Assembly (NCBI RefSeq): GCF_013377995.1
Contig: NZ_CP055305.1
Coordinates: forward strand, 496,001-560,000
Direction of reading: 5' to 3'
Origin: Mannheimia pernigra
GTDB taxonomy: Bacteria; Pseudomonadota; Gammaproteobacteria; Enterobacterales; Pasteurellaceae
Length of the DNA: 64,000 nt
This document shows, one piece after another, positions 8,121-17,571 of the stretch (within the stretch, counting starts at the first letter, position 1; every line of letters begins with the position of its first letter). The translations under genes were made by a program, and so were the position numbers. The notes below the pieces were generated by a model. That model did not search any database. It was not told the origin of the DNA and saw only the letters and a program-made list of their open reading frames with translations.

Positions 8121-9968
8121 ATGATTATCTGCACCGCAGGTCACGTGGATCACGGCAAAACCTCGCTTTTACACGCCTTAACGGGCACCAATACCGCCCA
8201 TTTGCCCGAAGAGAAAAAACGTGGGCTAACGATTGATTTAGGCTATGCCTATTTACCTGTTGAGAATGATATTTTAGGTTTTATTGATGTGCCAGGGCAT
8301 CAACGGTTTTTATCCAATATGCTGGCAGGGCTGGGCAGTATTCATCACGCGTTGTTGGTGGTTTCTGCCGAAGAGGGTATTAAGCCGCAAACCGAAGAGC
8401 ATTTAGACATTCTCCGCCTGCTGAATTTTCAGCACATTATGGTTGTGATCACCAAGGCAGATCGTGCGAGTGTCGAGCAAATTTCGTCATTAATTGAAAA
8501 GGTGAAAACAGCGTATCCATTTTTAGCACAGGCGAAAACGTTTGTGACCTCTGCCAAAACCCTGCAAGGCATTGAGGAATTAAAGGCTTATTTAACGCAA
8601 TTCAATCAACATAATCCTCACACAAACAAGCCATTTCGCTATGCGATTGACCGTGTTTTTAATATTAAAGGTGTAGGTTTAGTGGTAACAGGCACAACGG
8701 TTGCAGGCAGTGTGAGCGTGGGATCGGAGTTGTTTTTATCGAACGGTAAAACGGTTCGAGTAAAAGCCATTCACGCCCAAAACACCCCTTCGCAAACAGG
8801 CTCTGCAGGTCAGCGTTTGGCGTTAAATATTGCGAATGTTGAAAAAGAGCAGATTAAGCGTGGCGATTGGATAACAACGCTTGAGCCTCACTTTGCCACC
8901 GATCGCATCACGGTTTCACTTACACCCAACCAATCTTTTAAAGAAAACAGCATCGTCCACATTTACCATTTTGCCCGCCATATTACAGGCAAACTCAATT
9001 TGCTTGAGGGGAAACAAGCGGTCAAAAATCAGCAATTTTTTGCAGAAGTGATTTTAGACGAGCCGCTGCATATTGCCATAAACGACAAACTGATTATCCG
9101 AAATGGAGATGACAGCCAAACATTAGCGGGGGCGGTGGTGCTAGAAATCCACTCACCCAAACGCCACAAACGCACCGATGAGCGTTTAGCGTGGGTAAAA
9201 AATCTTGAAAAAACGACCGCTTGTGATGATTTTGCCGCACGAATTAATCTCTATCTGCAAAAAAAAGCCATTGATTTGCCATTGCTATTATGGGCGGAGC
9301 AATTGACTACGAAAGCGGTGGCAAAATTAGGGTTTGATGTCTCTTCAAAATGGCTATTTAATCACGAATTTAAAGCCCAAGCCCAACAACGGGTGATAGA
9401 AAACATCACAACCTACCACCAACAACATCAAGATCAAATAGGCGTCACCAAAGCACGGCTTTATCGTATGGCATTATTGGATTTGCCCGAAAGTTTAGCC
9501 AATCAATTTATTGAAGAGCTAGTGGCAGAAAACCGATTAGCAAACAGCCGAGGCTGGTTACATTTGCCAGAACATCGTATTGAATTTACCCATACTGAAT
9601 GGCAATGTTGGCAACAAATTCGACCGCTTTTTGAGGCAACCAACCAAGCACTTTGGGTGCGTGATGTAGCAAGCCAGCTTTCTGTAGAGGAGGGGCAAAT
9701 GCGTAATCTTTTATATAAAGCAGGAAAATTAGGCTATCTTATTCCTATTGTGAAAGATCGCTTTTTATTAAGTGAACAAATCAGCGAATTTGCCGCCTTA
9801 ATTAAACGGTTTGTGGCAAAACAGGGAGCGATTTCAGTCAATCAATTGCGTGATGAATTAGGCTATGGGCGAAAATTAACCGTGCAGTTAATGGAATATT
9901 TTGATCGTTCAGGCTTTTTAAGACGTAAAGGTGATGTGCATTTATTAAGAGATAGTAAAACGTTTTAG
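8121..9968 (+). CDS. selB: Selenocysteine-specific translation elongation factor
   Basis: GTPase that delivers Sec-tRNA(Sec) to UGA codons by binding the SECIS hairpin. 615 residues, as in E. coli. N-terminal G domain with GHVDHGKTS (residues 7-15) and DVPGH (G3); EF-Tu-like domains 2 and 3; C-terminal winged-helix repeats that bind mRNA (about 370-615). The ATG at 8121 has an AAGGA site 6 bases upstream; a longer frame from 8058 runs back into the toxin pseudogene and is rejected. Probably co-transcribed with selA. Confidence 0.97.
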   Translation: MIICTAGHVDHGKTSLLHALTGTNTAHLPEEKKRGLTIDLGYAYLPVENDILGFIDVPGHQRFLSNMLAGLGSIHHALLVVSAEEGIKPQTEEHLDILRLLNFQHIMVVITKADRASVEQISSLIEKVKTAYPFLAQAKTFVTSAKTLQGIEELKAYLTQFNQHNPHTNKPFRYAIDRVFNIKGVGLVVTGTTVAGSVSVGSELFLSNGKTVRVKAIHAQNTPSQTGSAGQRLALNIANVEKEQIKRGDWITTLEPHFATDRITVSLTPNQSFKENSIVHIYHFARHITGKLNLLEGKQAVKNQQFFAEVILDEPLHIAINDKLIIRNGDDSQTLAGAVVLEIHSPKRHKRTDERLAWVKNLEKTTACDDFAARINLYLQKKAIDLPLLLWAEQLTTKAVAKLGFDVSSKWLFNHEFKAQAQQRVIENITTYHQQHQDQIGVTKARLYRMALLDLPESLANQFIEELVAENRLANSRGWLHLPEHRIEFTHTEWQCWQQIRPLFEATNQALWVRDVASQLSVEEGQMRNLLYKAGKLGYLIPIVKDRFLLSEQISEFAALIKRFVAKQGAISVNQLRDELGYGRKLTVQLMEYFDRSGFLRRKGDVHLLRDSKTF

Positions 9969-10020
9969 GTAGGGGTAAAGCTAAAATAAACCGCAATAAA
10001 TAACGCATAAATGAATGCAC

Positions 10021-10049
10021 AAAAAAGGCACTTGCCAAACGCAAGTGCC
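10021..10049 (-). terminator. Terminator after the trimeric autotransporter gene
   Basis: GGCACTTG (10027-10034) pairs with CAAGTGCC (10042-10049). On the minus strand six T follow (10021-10026). The plus-strand side has a weaker T-rich tail, so it may also end selB transcription. Confidence 0.8.
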
Positions 10050-10078
10050 TTATGTTTTACACAATCATTTATTAATGA

Positions 10079-11611
10079 TTATTTCCAGCGGTAACCTACA
10101 CCTGCACCTACTACTGGAGAGCCAGATGTGGTTGCAGAAGCACCTACTTTATAGTTAAATTTACCGCTATTAGAGTTACCTGTTAAACCGATAGCAATCG
10201 CTTGTTGGCCATTATAATGACCTGCACCTGCCGTGATGTAGTGAGCACCTTTTTCGCCCGCAGTTGGCATCATAGATAACGCCGCTGTGCCTGCAATACC
10301 TGCACTCAGGTTTTTATTCAGTTTGTTCACTCTGGTTTCTAACGCACTAGTTCTGTTTTCTAACGCAGATACTCTGGTTTTCGTTGAGGTAAGATCTAAG
10401 GTTTGATTTTGGAAGCTGTTTACTGAAGTTTCTAGCATATGAATCTTAGCTTTGTTGTGTACAATATCAACTTTATTAGCTATAACTGTATCTGTTAGAA
10501 CGTCTACATGCTCTTTATTCGCTGCAATGTCCTTTTTGTTTTTTGCAATATCAGCTTTGTTCGTTGTACTAGCAACTTTGTTGGCTAAAGCACCTTCAGC
10601 GACGCTATCAAGATATGCTTTATTTTCTGCGATATCAGCTTTGTTCGTTGCACTAGCGACTTTGTTGGCTAAGACACCTTCAGCTACATTATCAACATAT
10701 TCAACATCGGCTTTATTTGCCTGTAATTTTGCAATTTCAGTATTATTGCTGTTTACATTATCTTGGACGTGGTAGAAGTCTCTTTTTTCTACTTTTGTTT
10801 CTAAAGCGTCTTTATTGGCTTTTATGTTAGCGTTAGTATCAGTGAAATTTTTTGCTGAGTCTGCTTGGTTAGCCGTAATTTGTGCCTGAAGGCCTCCAAT
10901 TTTAGCCACTTCAATTGCATTGTCATTAACTATGTCTTTAAGACCGTTTACATAACGTGCTGTTGCATCAATGTCTGCTTTGTTGTGTGCAATATCAACT
11001 TTATTAGCTAGAACTGTATCTGTTAGAACGTCTACATGCTCTTTATTCGCTGCAATGTTCTTTTTGTTTTCTGCAATATCAGCTTTGTTCGTTGTACTAG
11101 CGACTTTGTTGGCTAAAACACTTTCAGCGATGCTATCAAGATATGCTTTATTTTCTGCAATATCGGTTGCATTGTTATTAACTATGTCTTTAAGACCGTT
11201 TACATAACGTGCTGTTACATCAATGTCTGCTTTGTTGTGAACAGTATCAATTTTGTTACTTATAACGGTCTTTGTTAGAGCGTCTACATCCCCTATAAGA
11301 GAGTACGTTGTTGAACCCAATTGGATTAATGTGTCAGCCGTAAATTGTCCGAATTCATTCAGAGTCATTCTTGCGTCTCGCATACCTTGTAGACCTAAGT
11401 CTTGGCCTTTCACAGCCTTATAAAGGTTATTAAATTGAGTGCCATCAATCTTATATTCAATGACAGTATCATCAGCCATACTTACACCACTTGCGACGGC
11501 AAGGGCTAATGCGGTGGCTACCACGCGTGATTTTGAGCGAGACGTAGCTAATTCTGAGCAAGCCACAGATTGACCAAGTGCGTTTTTCTTCACTTTAAAA
11601 ATTTTGTTCAT
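10079..11611 (-). CDS. Trimeric autotransporter adhesin (YadA/Hia type)
   Basis: 510 residues. N-terminal extended signal peptide region (ESPR: MNKIFKVKKNALGQSVACSE) followed by a hydrophobic stretch and an Ala-type cleavage site near ASGVSMA. The middle (about 80-410) is a heptad-rich stalk with many NKADIAENK / ANKVDIAHNK repeats. The C-terminal 75 residues are the YadA anchor (AGIAGTAALSMMP to GVGYRWK), which trimerises as a 12-strand outer-membrane barrel. There is no large head domain, so this is a short stalk-dominated member. The start at 11611 gives the ESPR exactly. Binding partner unknown. Confidence 0.9.
   Translation of the reverse strand: MNKIFKVKKNALGQSVACSELATSRSKSRVVATALALAVASGVSMADDTVIEYKIDGTQFNNLYKAVKGQDLGLQGMRDARMTLNEFGQFTADTLIQLGSTTYSLIGDVDALTKTVISNKIDTVHNKADIDVTARYVNGLKDIVNNNATDIAENKAYLDSIAESVLANKVASTTNKADIAENKKNIAANKEHVDVLTDTVLANKVDIAHNKADIDATARYVNGLKDIVNDNAIEVAKIGGLQAQITANQADSAKNFTDTNANIKANKDALETKVEKRDFYHVQDNVNSNNTEIAKLQANKADVEYVDNVAEGVLANKVASATNKADIAENKAYLDSVAEGALANKVASTTNKADIAKNKKDIAANKEHVDVLTDTVIANKVDIVHNKAKIHMLETSVNSFQNQTLDLTSTKTRVSALENRTSALETRVNKLNKNLSAGIAGTAALSMMPTAGEKGAHYITAGAGHYNGQQAIAIGLTGNSNSGKFNYKVGASATTSGSPVVGAGVGYRWK
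10450..10638 (-). repeat. Internal stalk repeat, copy 1 (partner 10978-11166)
   Basis: About 189 bases nearly identical to 10978-11166 within the adhesin gene, 528 bases apart. It encodes the ANKEHVDVLTDTV stalk block with flanking NKAD repeats. A second shorter repeat pair lies at about 10928-10989 and 11178-11237. Confidence 0.75.
10978..11166 (-). repeat. Internal stalk repeat, copy 2
   Basis: Near-identical to 10450-10638 in the same gene and orientation. Such repeats allow stalk length change by recombination. Confidence 0.75.
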
Positions 11612-11924
11612 AATAGAAACTCCATAAAAAATTGAATTGTATACAATAAAAATTTCTTGCAAGTTCTTATGGGGGTAACAAACAAGAAATACTAGCTAGT
11701 GATGATCATCATATAAGTATATAACCACGATCAGCCCTAATGGTAGTGTTGAATGTGGTGGTTGTCAATTTGTTTTCAGTTTTAGCCTGTTTTTTGTGTG
11801 GGGGGCGAGAAAAATTGTTTTACTAATCAAATAATCTGTGCTAAAAAATTGCCTTAGTTTTTATGGTGTTTTGAGCGTTTGCTTAAAATAAATGCTTTTT
11901 TATGCTGATTTTTAGGAGCCAATC
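11612..11924. promoter_or_regulatory. Divergent intergenic region, adhesin / TAXI-TRAP operon
   Basis: 313 bases without a gene between two divergent starts, so it must hold both promoters. It is AT-rich, with a short palindrome GATGATCATC near 11702-11711 and a GGAG-like ribosome site before 11925. I see no clear CRP or Fur box. Confidence 0.4.
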
Positions 11925-12887
11925 ATGAAAAAATTAGTCAAACTTTCTTTTCTTGCCAGCTTAGTAATGGGTGGGGCATCTGTTCACGCGGCTGAAACGT
12001 TTGTGACTATCGGTACGGGTGGTCAAACGGGGGTTTATTATGTGGTGGGGCAGTCGATTTGTCAGTTAGTAAACCGTGATACGGCAAAAACCGGGGTGAA
12101 ATGTAATGCACCATCAACGGGCGGCTCGGTGGCAAATTTAAATGCGATTGCAGTGAAAGAAATGGATATGGGGATTGCTCAATCAGATTGGCAATACCAC
12201 GCTTATAATGGTTCAAGCTCATTTGAGGGGAAGAAAAATGATAAAATTCGTGCCATTTTCTCCCTTCATCCCGAGCCGTTTACCGTAATGGCACGGACGG
12301 ATTCGGGTATTGCCTCTTTCGATGATTTAAAAGCAAAACGGGTGAATGTGGGTGACCCAGGTTCGGGCACGCGTGCAACAATGAATGTGATTTTAGCCGC
12401 AAAAGGTTGGACGGATAGAGATTTTAAAGTGGCCTCCGAATTAAAACCTGCAGAAATGGCATCAGTTATGTGTGATAACAATTTAGATGCGATTACTTAT
12501 AACGTGGGGCACCCAAATGGGGCATTAAAAGAAGCCGCTGCGTCTTGTGAGGCAAAATTAGTGCCAGTGGTGGGGCCTGAAATTGATAAATTAGTTGCCG
12601 ATCATTCTTACTATGCAAAAGCAACCATTCCTGGTGGGTTATATAAAGGCTCAGATGAGCCAACAGACACCTTTGGGGTGTATGCAACGTTGGTAACATC
12701 TTCTGATGTGGATGCCGATAAAGTGTATACCGTGACTAAAGCGGTGTTTGATAATTTTGATCGTTTTAAACGTTTACACCCAGCATTTGCGAATTTAAAA
12801 CAAGAAGAGATGATTAAAAATGCACTTTCTGCCCCTTTGCACGAGGGGGCGGTGCGTTATTATAAAGAAAAAGGTTGGATGCAGTAA
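11925..12887 (+). CDS. TAXI-family TRAP transporter solute-binding protein
   Basis: Periplasmic receptor of a tripartite ATP-independent transporter of the TAXI class. Signal peptide with probable cleavage after residue 22 (ASVHA/AETF), then GTGGQTGVYYVVGQ, the family's N-terminal ligand-domain motif, and GDPGSGTR in the middle. 320 residues, usual size. Known TAXI substrates include glutamate and other dicarboxylates, but the ligand here cannot be read from sequence. First gene of a module with the fused permease and a UspA protein; a terminator-like hairpin follows it. Confidence 0.9.
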   Translation: MKKLVKLSFLASLVMGGASVHAAETFVTIGTGGQTGVYYVVGQSICQLVNRDTAKTGVKCNAPSTGGSVANLNAIAVKEMDMGIAQSDWQYHAYNGSSSFEGKKNDKIRAIFSLHPEPFTVMARTDSGIASFDDLKAKRVNVGDPGSGTRATMNVILAAKGWTDRDFKVASELKPAEMASVMCDNNLDAITYNVGHPNGALKEAAASCEAKLVPVVGPEIDKLVADHSYYAKATIPGGLYKGSDEPTDTFGVYATLVTSSDVDADKVYTVTKAVFDNFDRFKRLHPAFANLKQEEMIKNALSAPLHEGAVRYYKEKGWMQ

Positions 12888-12915
12888 CCTTTGTATTTTG
12901 TGATGTGGGTTTAAT

Positions 12916-12943
12916 CAGCACGTTTTGGCGTGCTGGTTTTTTT
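12916..12943 (+). terminator. Hairpin terminator between TAXI receptor and permease genes
   Basis: CAGCACG (12916-12922) pairs with CGTGCTG (12929-12935), followed by a T-run (12937-12943). Partial read-through would give excess receptor over permease, as is common in binding-protein systems. Confidence 0.75.
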
Positions 12944-12957
12944 GCATTTATGGACTG

Positions 12958-13000
12958 TGGATAATTTATCAATTTTTTCGTTTGATTGATAAGTTATCCA
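12958..13000. repeat. Inverted repeat, 15-bp arms
   Basis: Arms 12958-12972 and 12986-13000 are complementary over 15 bases with one mismatch, around a 13-base T-rich spacer. It lies between the terminator and the permease gene. It could be an mRNA-stabilising hairpin or operator. Confidence 0.5.
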
Positions 13001-13015
13001 TAGTATTTAGCTTAG

Positions 13016-13071
13016 CAAGCGGTCGGTTTTTCGAGAAAATTTGCAGATTTTTAGCAAAATTTGACCGCTTG
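13016..13071. repeat. Inverted pair of DNA uptake signal sequences
   Basis: CAAGCGGTC (13016-13024) and its complement GACCGCTTG (13063-13071), the Actinobacillus-type uptake core. Paired copies can form a stem-loop. The second copy lies just ahead of the permease start. Confidence 0.8.
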
Positions 13072-13090
13072 TGTTGTTGAGGAATCTGTT

Positions 13091-15727
13091 ATGTCGGTTG
13101 AATCTAAAGCGGATTATGATGACCTGCAAGATATGGTGGCATCAAATGATACAGGGGGGCGAACCCCCTCTGGTTTGGCGAAGAAGGCGATTGTGTATGG
13201 GGCTATTCTTTGGTCTCTCTTTCAAATTTATTATGCCTCTCCATTGCCGTTTGTGTTCCAAGAGTGGCTCACTCAATTAGGCTTTTCGTTGAATGTGGTG
13301 GTGGATGATACGAAAGCCCGTTCTATCCATCTGGCGTTTGCGGTGTTTTTAGCCTTTTTGGCTTATCCTGCCTTTGCAAGTTCCCCTAAACATCGGATAC
13401 CGAAGATCGATTGGGTATTTGCGATAGTGGGGGCTTGTTTGGCGTTGTATTATATTTTCTTTTATGATGGATTAGTTAAACGTTTCGGGGCGCCTAATAC
13501 GCAAGATATTATTGCAGGCTGTTTGGGGATTTTATTGGTGCTTGAAGCCACTCGCCGTAGCCTTGGCTTGCCACTTGTGATTATTGCGATGGTGTTCTTG
13601 GTTTATAATTTCTTTGGGCAGTATTTTCCTGCTGATTGGATTGTAAGCCATCGTTCTGGTTCTCTTTCTCAAATCATTAACCAGCAATGGATTACCACAG
13701 AGGGGGTGTTTGGGGTTGCATTGGGTGTTTCCACTAAATATGTGTTCTTATTTGTGTTATTCGGTGCGTTGTTAGATAAAGCAGGGGCAGGGAATTACTT
13801 CATTAAAACGGCGTTTGCTTATTTAGGTCACTTGCGTGGTGGTCCTGCAAAAGCCGCAGTGGTTTCTTCGGCATTAACTGGTTTGATTTCGGGTTCGTCT
13901 ATCGCTAATGTGGTGACAACAGGCACGTTTACCATTCCAATGATGAAACGTGTGGGCTTTAGCAAAGAAAAATCGGGTGCGGTAGAGGTTGCTTCATCAG
14001 TAAATGGGCAGATTATGCCGCCTGTTATGGGGGCTGCGGCGTTTTTGATGATTGAATATGTGAATATGCCTTATAGCCAGTTGATTACACACGCGTTTTT
14101 ACCCGCGTTGATTTCTTATATCGCATTGGTTTATATCGTGCATTTGGAAGCCTGTAAAATGAATTTGCAAGGCTTGCCAAGAAGTGAGCCGCCTAGCCCA
14201 ATATTGGTGTTTTTATTAAGAGCAGTGACCTCAATTTTAGTGGTGTTAGCTTTGGTGATTGGCGTTTATTACGGTTTAGGTTGGATTCGTGCCATTACGC
14301 CTGATTTTGCCTTTGGGATTGTGTGTGCTTTATTAGCGGTGTGGTATTTGTTAGCCATTCGTCGGGTGGCGAGCTTTCCTGATTTAGAGGCAGATGATCC
14401 AAATTCAGGTATTGTGTCGTTACCGAAGAAAAAACCAACGGTAAATGCTGGCTTACATTACTTAATTCCTGTTGTGGTATTGCTTTGGTGCTTAATGGTT
14501 GAAATGCTTTCGCCAGGGCTTTCTGCATTTTGGGGAACCGTTACGCTGATTTTCATTCAATTAACTCAGCGTCCTTTATTACACGTTTTCCGCAAAGAGG
14601 CGGTGACGGTTGAACTTGTCAAGCAGGGGCTAAAAGATGTGATTGATAGCCTTGAGGCAGGTGGTCGTAATATGACGGGTATTGCCTTAGCTACCGCAAC
14701 GGCAGGGGTGATTGTGGGTGTTGTTGCATTAACAGGATTTGGTGTTCAGCTTTCAAGCGTGATTGAAATTCTGTCAATGGGTAACATTGTGTTAATGTTG
14801 ATTTTAGTTGCCATTTTTAGTTTGATTTTAGGAATGGGATTACCTACAACGGCAAACTATATTGTGGTGTCATCATTAATGGCAACCGTGATTGTGGAAG
14901 TAGGGCGTCAAAATGGATTAATTGTGCCACTTATTGCGGTGCATTTATTTGTGTTCTATTTCGGGATTATGGCAGATGTGACGCCACCTGTCGGTTTAGC
15001 CTCTTTCGCTGCCGCGGCAATTTCAGGCGGTAGCCCGATTAAAACAGGTTTAGTGGCTTTTTTATATAGTTTGAGAACCGCAATTCTTCCGTTCCTATTT
15101 ATTTTTAATACGGATTTATTGTTGATTGATCTTCACTATCCAGGACAGGGTTGGTTGGTGTTCTTTACTGCAACGGTTGGGGTGTTAGCGTTTACCTCGG
15201 CAACCATGAATTATATTTTAACTAAAAATAAATGGTGGGAAACGGCATTACTTGTGATTGCAGCCTTTGCATTATTTCGCCCAGGCTTTTTTATGGATCG
15301 TATTTATCCGTCTGAACGTCATATTGAGCCAGTGCATTTTGAAGAACAGTTGCTTGAAAGTCAGGTAGGTCAAAATGTTACCTTAAAAGTGAAAGGGTTA
15401 AATCCTTACGGTAAAGAAATTGAGTTTTACGCTCAATTACCTGTACCAGAAGGCTCAACGGGTGAAGAGCGTTTGAAAAACGTAGGTTTAACGCTTATTC
15501 AAACCGATGAAAAAATTAACGTTGATGGTGTAGACACACCAAAACTCGTGATTGATATGGTTGAGATCGATTCTCCAGCCGCGAAAGCTGGCTTGAATTG
15601 GGATCAAACGTTACTTTATGTGGCTGTTCCACAATCCGCTCCAGCGAAAGAGTGGATGTTCATTCCTGCTTTATTGGTTGTGTTTGGTGTTGTGGCAAAC
15701 CAACGCCGTAGAGTGAAAAAATCATAA
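13091..15727 (+). CDS. TAXI-type TRAP transporter fused permease (DctQM)
   Basis: 878-residue inner-membrane protein with the small and large TRAP permease parts fused, as in TAXI systems. The N-terminal quarter has about four to six membrane helices; the core carries the large-subunit motifs (GLISGSSIANVVTTGTFTIP, LGMGLPTTANYIV, ADVTPPVGLASFAAAAISGG). The C-terminal soluble tail (about 770-878) resembles the DUF3394 extension seen in this class. The start at 13091 (MSVESK) has a GAGGA site 7 bases upstream; an upstream frame would include a DNA uptake sequence. It couples uptake to an ion gradient; substrate unknown. Confidence 0.92.
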   Translation: MSVESKADYDDLQDMVASNDTGGRTPSGLAKKAIVYGAILWSLFQIYYASPLPFVFQEWLTQLGFSLNVVVDDTKARSIHLAFAVFLAFLAYPAFASSPKHRIPKIDWVFAIVGACLALYYIFFYDGLVKRFGAPNTQDIIAGCLGILLVLEATRRSLGLPLVIIAMVFLVYNFFGQYFPADWIVSHRSGSLSQIINQQWITTEGVFGVALGVSTKYVFLFVLFGALLDKAGAGNYFIKTAFAYLGHLRGGPAKAAVVSSALTGLISGSSIANVVTTGTFTIPMMKRVGFSKEKSGAVEVASSVNGQIMPPVMGAAAFLMIEYVNMPYSQLITHAFLPALISYIALVYIVHLEACKMNLQGLPRSEPPSPILVFLLRAVTSILVVLALVIGVYYGLGWIRAITPDFAFGIVCALLAVWYLLAIRRVASFPDLEADDPNSGIVSLPKKKPTVNAGLHYLIPVVVLLWCLMVEMLSPGLSAFWGTVTLIFIQLTQRPLLHVFRKEAVTVELVKQGLKDVIDSLEAGGRNMTGIALATATAGVIVGVVALTGFGVQLSSVIEILSMGNIVLMLILVAIFSLILGMGLPTTANYIVVSSLMATVIVEVGRQNGLIVPLIAVHLFVFYFGIMADVTPPVGLASFAAAAISGGSPIKTGLVAFLYSLRTAILPFLFIFNTDLLLIDLHYPGQGWLVFFTATVGVLAFTSATMNYILTKNKWWETALLVIAAFALFRPGFFMDRIYPSERHIEPVHFEEQLLESQVGQNVTLKVKGLNPYGKEIEFYAQLPVPEGSTGEERLKNVGLTLIQTDEKINVDGVDTPKLVIDMVEIDSPAAKAGLNWDQTLLYVAVPQSAPAKEWMFIPALLVVFGVVANQRRRVKKS

Positions 15728-15765
15728 ATAAAAGGGAGGTAATGTCCTCCCTATAGGATTTAATT

Positions 15766-16191
15766 ATGTATAACAAAATACTTATTGCCATTGATTTAAC
15801 CGATCTTAAAAGTGCAAAATATGCAGTCGATACAGCATTGCAGATAACCGCAAATAATCCAAATGCGGTTTATCGTGTGGCTTCTATTATTGAGCCAGTA
15901 GATAACAGTTTGATTTCCGCTTTTTTGCCGAAAAATTTTGATAAAGAAGTGGTTGCAGAAGCGAATCAAAAATTGCACGACTTTACTAAAGCCCATTTTC
16001 CTACGGGCTCAAAAGTGCAGCACATTGTGGCGTATGGCACAATTTATGAAGAAATTTGTCGTATTGCAGAAGAGAAAGCGGTCGATTTAATTCTGATGCT
16101 TGCAAGTAGTAAGCCGAATGCGAAGGGGCTGAGTTCTAATACGGTAAAAGTGGCTCGTAATAGCACTAAACCAATTTTAGTTTTAAGATAA
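15766..16191 (+). CDS. Universal stress protein, UspA family
   Basis: 141-residue cytosolic protein with the UspA fold: MYNKILIAIDLTD at the N-terminus and a C-terminal LMLASSKPNAKGLSSNTVKVARNSTKPILVLR. The G-x9-G[S/T] nucleotide-binding segment is only partly conserved, so ATP binding is uncertain. It lies 38 bases after the TRAP permease. UspA proteins are often encoded with TRAP transporters (for example TeaD) and modulate uptake, which is the likely job here. Confidence 0.9.
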   Translation: MYNKILIAIDLTDLKSAKYAVDTALQITANNPNAVYRVASIIEPVDNSLISAFLPKNFDKEVVAEANQKLHDFTKAHFPTGSKVQHIVAYGTIYEEICRIAEEKAVDLILMLASSKPNAKGLSSNTVKVARNSTKPILVLR

Positions 16192-16212
16192 TAACGCATT
16201 CAGTTACAATAG

Positions 16213-16240
16213 TGCCATTCTATCCGAATGGCATTTTTAT
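16213..16240 (+). terminator. Terminator of the TAXI-TRAP/uspA operon
   Basis: TGCCATT (16213-16219) pairs with AATGGCA (16227-16233), followed by T5. It ends 3 bases before the rsmB start, so rsmB probably has a promoter overlapping this hairpin or depends on read-through. Confidence 0.65.
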
Positions 16241-16242
16241 TT

Positions 16243-17571
16243 ATGAAAAAAAATTCTGCTGCACTCTCTTCTCGAGCGATGAGTGCAAATATTCTTTTAC
16301 AAGTACTTGAGCAAGGTAAATCGCTTTCTACGCTGATGTTTGACACGCAAAAACAACTTAACCCAAAAGATTTACCGCTTGTGCAAGAAATTACTTTTGG
16401 GGTGTGCCGAGTGTTGCCTCGCCTTGAGGCTATCATCAAATTATTAGTGGCAAAACCGCTCAAAGGCAAAACGCGTTTGGTGCATTGTTTGTTGTTGGTG
16501 GGGTTATATCAACTTCTTTATATGCGAGTGCCTGCCCACGCTGCGGTTGATGAAGTGGTGAATGCGACTAAAGCATTAAAATTGGATAGTTTTCGTGCTT
16601 TAACAAATGGTGTGTTACGCCGTTTTTTGCGTGAACAAGAAAGCATTTTGGCGAAAGTGGATAAGCATTGGCAAACCCTGCACCCCGAATGGTTGGTAAA
16701 CAAGCTAAAAAAAGCCTACCCTCATTGGCGTGAAATTATTGAGGCAAATAACCAACGCCCTCCAATGTGGATTCGTGTTAATCAGCAACATATTAAAGCA
16801 AAAGATTATGCGGTGCTGCTTAATGATTTAGTTGCAAAAAATTCGGAAAATTCGACCGCTTGTACTTCAGCAAATATTCCCGAATGTGCGATTTTGTTAG
16901 ACAAACCCGTTGTTGTTAATCAACTTGTTCATTTTGAACAAGGCTGGGCAACCGTGCAAGATGCTCACGCCCAATGGTCGGCGGAATTATTAGGGGCAGA
17001 AAATGGCGAGCTGATTTTAGATGCCTGTGCCGCCCCGGGTGGAAAAACCACCCATATTTTAGAAAAATCGCCACTGGCGAAAGTGATGGCGTTAGATATT
17101 GAAGAAAACCGCTTACACCGCGTGCGTGAGAACCTCGCCCGACTTGGACAAACCGCAGAGATAATGTGTGGCGATGCTGCCAAACCTGATGAATGGCTAG
17201 AAAAAGGTGTGATGTTCGATCGCATTTTGCTTGATGCCCCTTGTTCTGCAACAGGCGTTATTCGCCGTCATCCAGATATTAAATGGCTTCGCCAAGAAAG
17301 CGATATTGCAGAGCTGGCAACACTACAAAGAAATATTCTCAATGCCTTATGGGAAAGACTAAAACCCAATGGCATTTTGCTTTATGCAACTTGTTCAGTG
17401 CTACCCGAAGAAAATAGTGAGCAAATTCAACGATTTGTACAAGAAATGCCAACTGCAAAATTAGTGGAAATGGATTTTAACGGCGAAAAAGTGCTAGAGA
17501 AACAGTTTTTTCCTGAGCAAAATAGTGGCGATGGATTTTTCTACGCAAAATTACAAAAAGTGGCAAATTAA
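16243..17571 (+). CDS. rsmB: 16S rRNA (cytosine-967-C5)-methyltransferase
   Basis: SAM-dependent m5C methyltransferase of 442 residues. The N-terminal NusB-like RNA-binding domain (about 1-140) is followed by a Rossmann core with LDACAAPGGKT (SAM binding), LLDAPCSATG and the catalytic-Cys motif YATCSVLPEEN. The ATG at 16243 (MKKNSAAL) is preferred; a frame starting at 16228 begins inside a terminator stem. The stop codon abuts the trkA start, so the two genes are coupled. Confidence 0.95.
   Translation: MKKNSAALSSRAMSANILLQVLEQGKSLSTLMFDTQKQLNPKDLPLVQEITFGVCRVLPRLEAIIKLLVAKPLKGKTRLVHCLLLVGLYQLLYMRVPAHAAVDEVVNATKALKLDSFRALTNGVLRRFLREQESILAKVDKHWQTLHPEWLVNKLKKAYPHWREIIEANNQRPPMWIRVNQQHIKAKDYAVLLNDLVAKNSENSTACTSANIPECAILLDKPVVVNQLVHFEQGWATVQDAHAQWSAELLGAENGELILDACAAPGGKTTHILEKSPLAKVMALDIEENRLHRVRENLARLGQTAEIMCGDAAKPDEWLEKGVMFDRILLDAPCSATGVIRRHPDIKWLRQESDIAELATLQRNILNALWERLKPNGILLYATCSVLPEENSEQIQRFVQEMPTAKLVEMDFNGEKVLEKQFFPEQNSGDGFFYAKLQKVAN

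Noticed and set aside
10450..11237. Regularly spaced repeats that resemble a CRISPR array at first sight
   Set aside because: They lie in frame inside the trimeric autotransporter stalk, unit lengths vary, and there are no short uniform repeats with unique spacers or cas genes.
13061..13090. Upstream start of the TAXI permease
   Set aside because: It would translate a DNA uptake sequence; the ATG at 13091 has a better ribosome site.
16228..16242. Earlier rsmB start
   Set aside because: It lies in the stem and T-run of a terminator and adds residues absent from the family.
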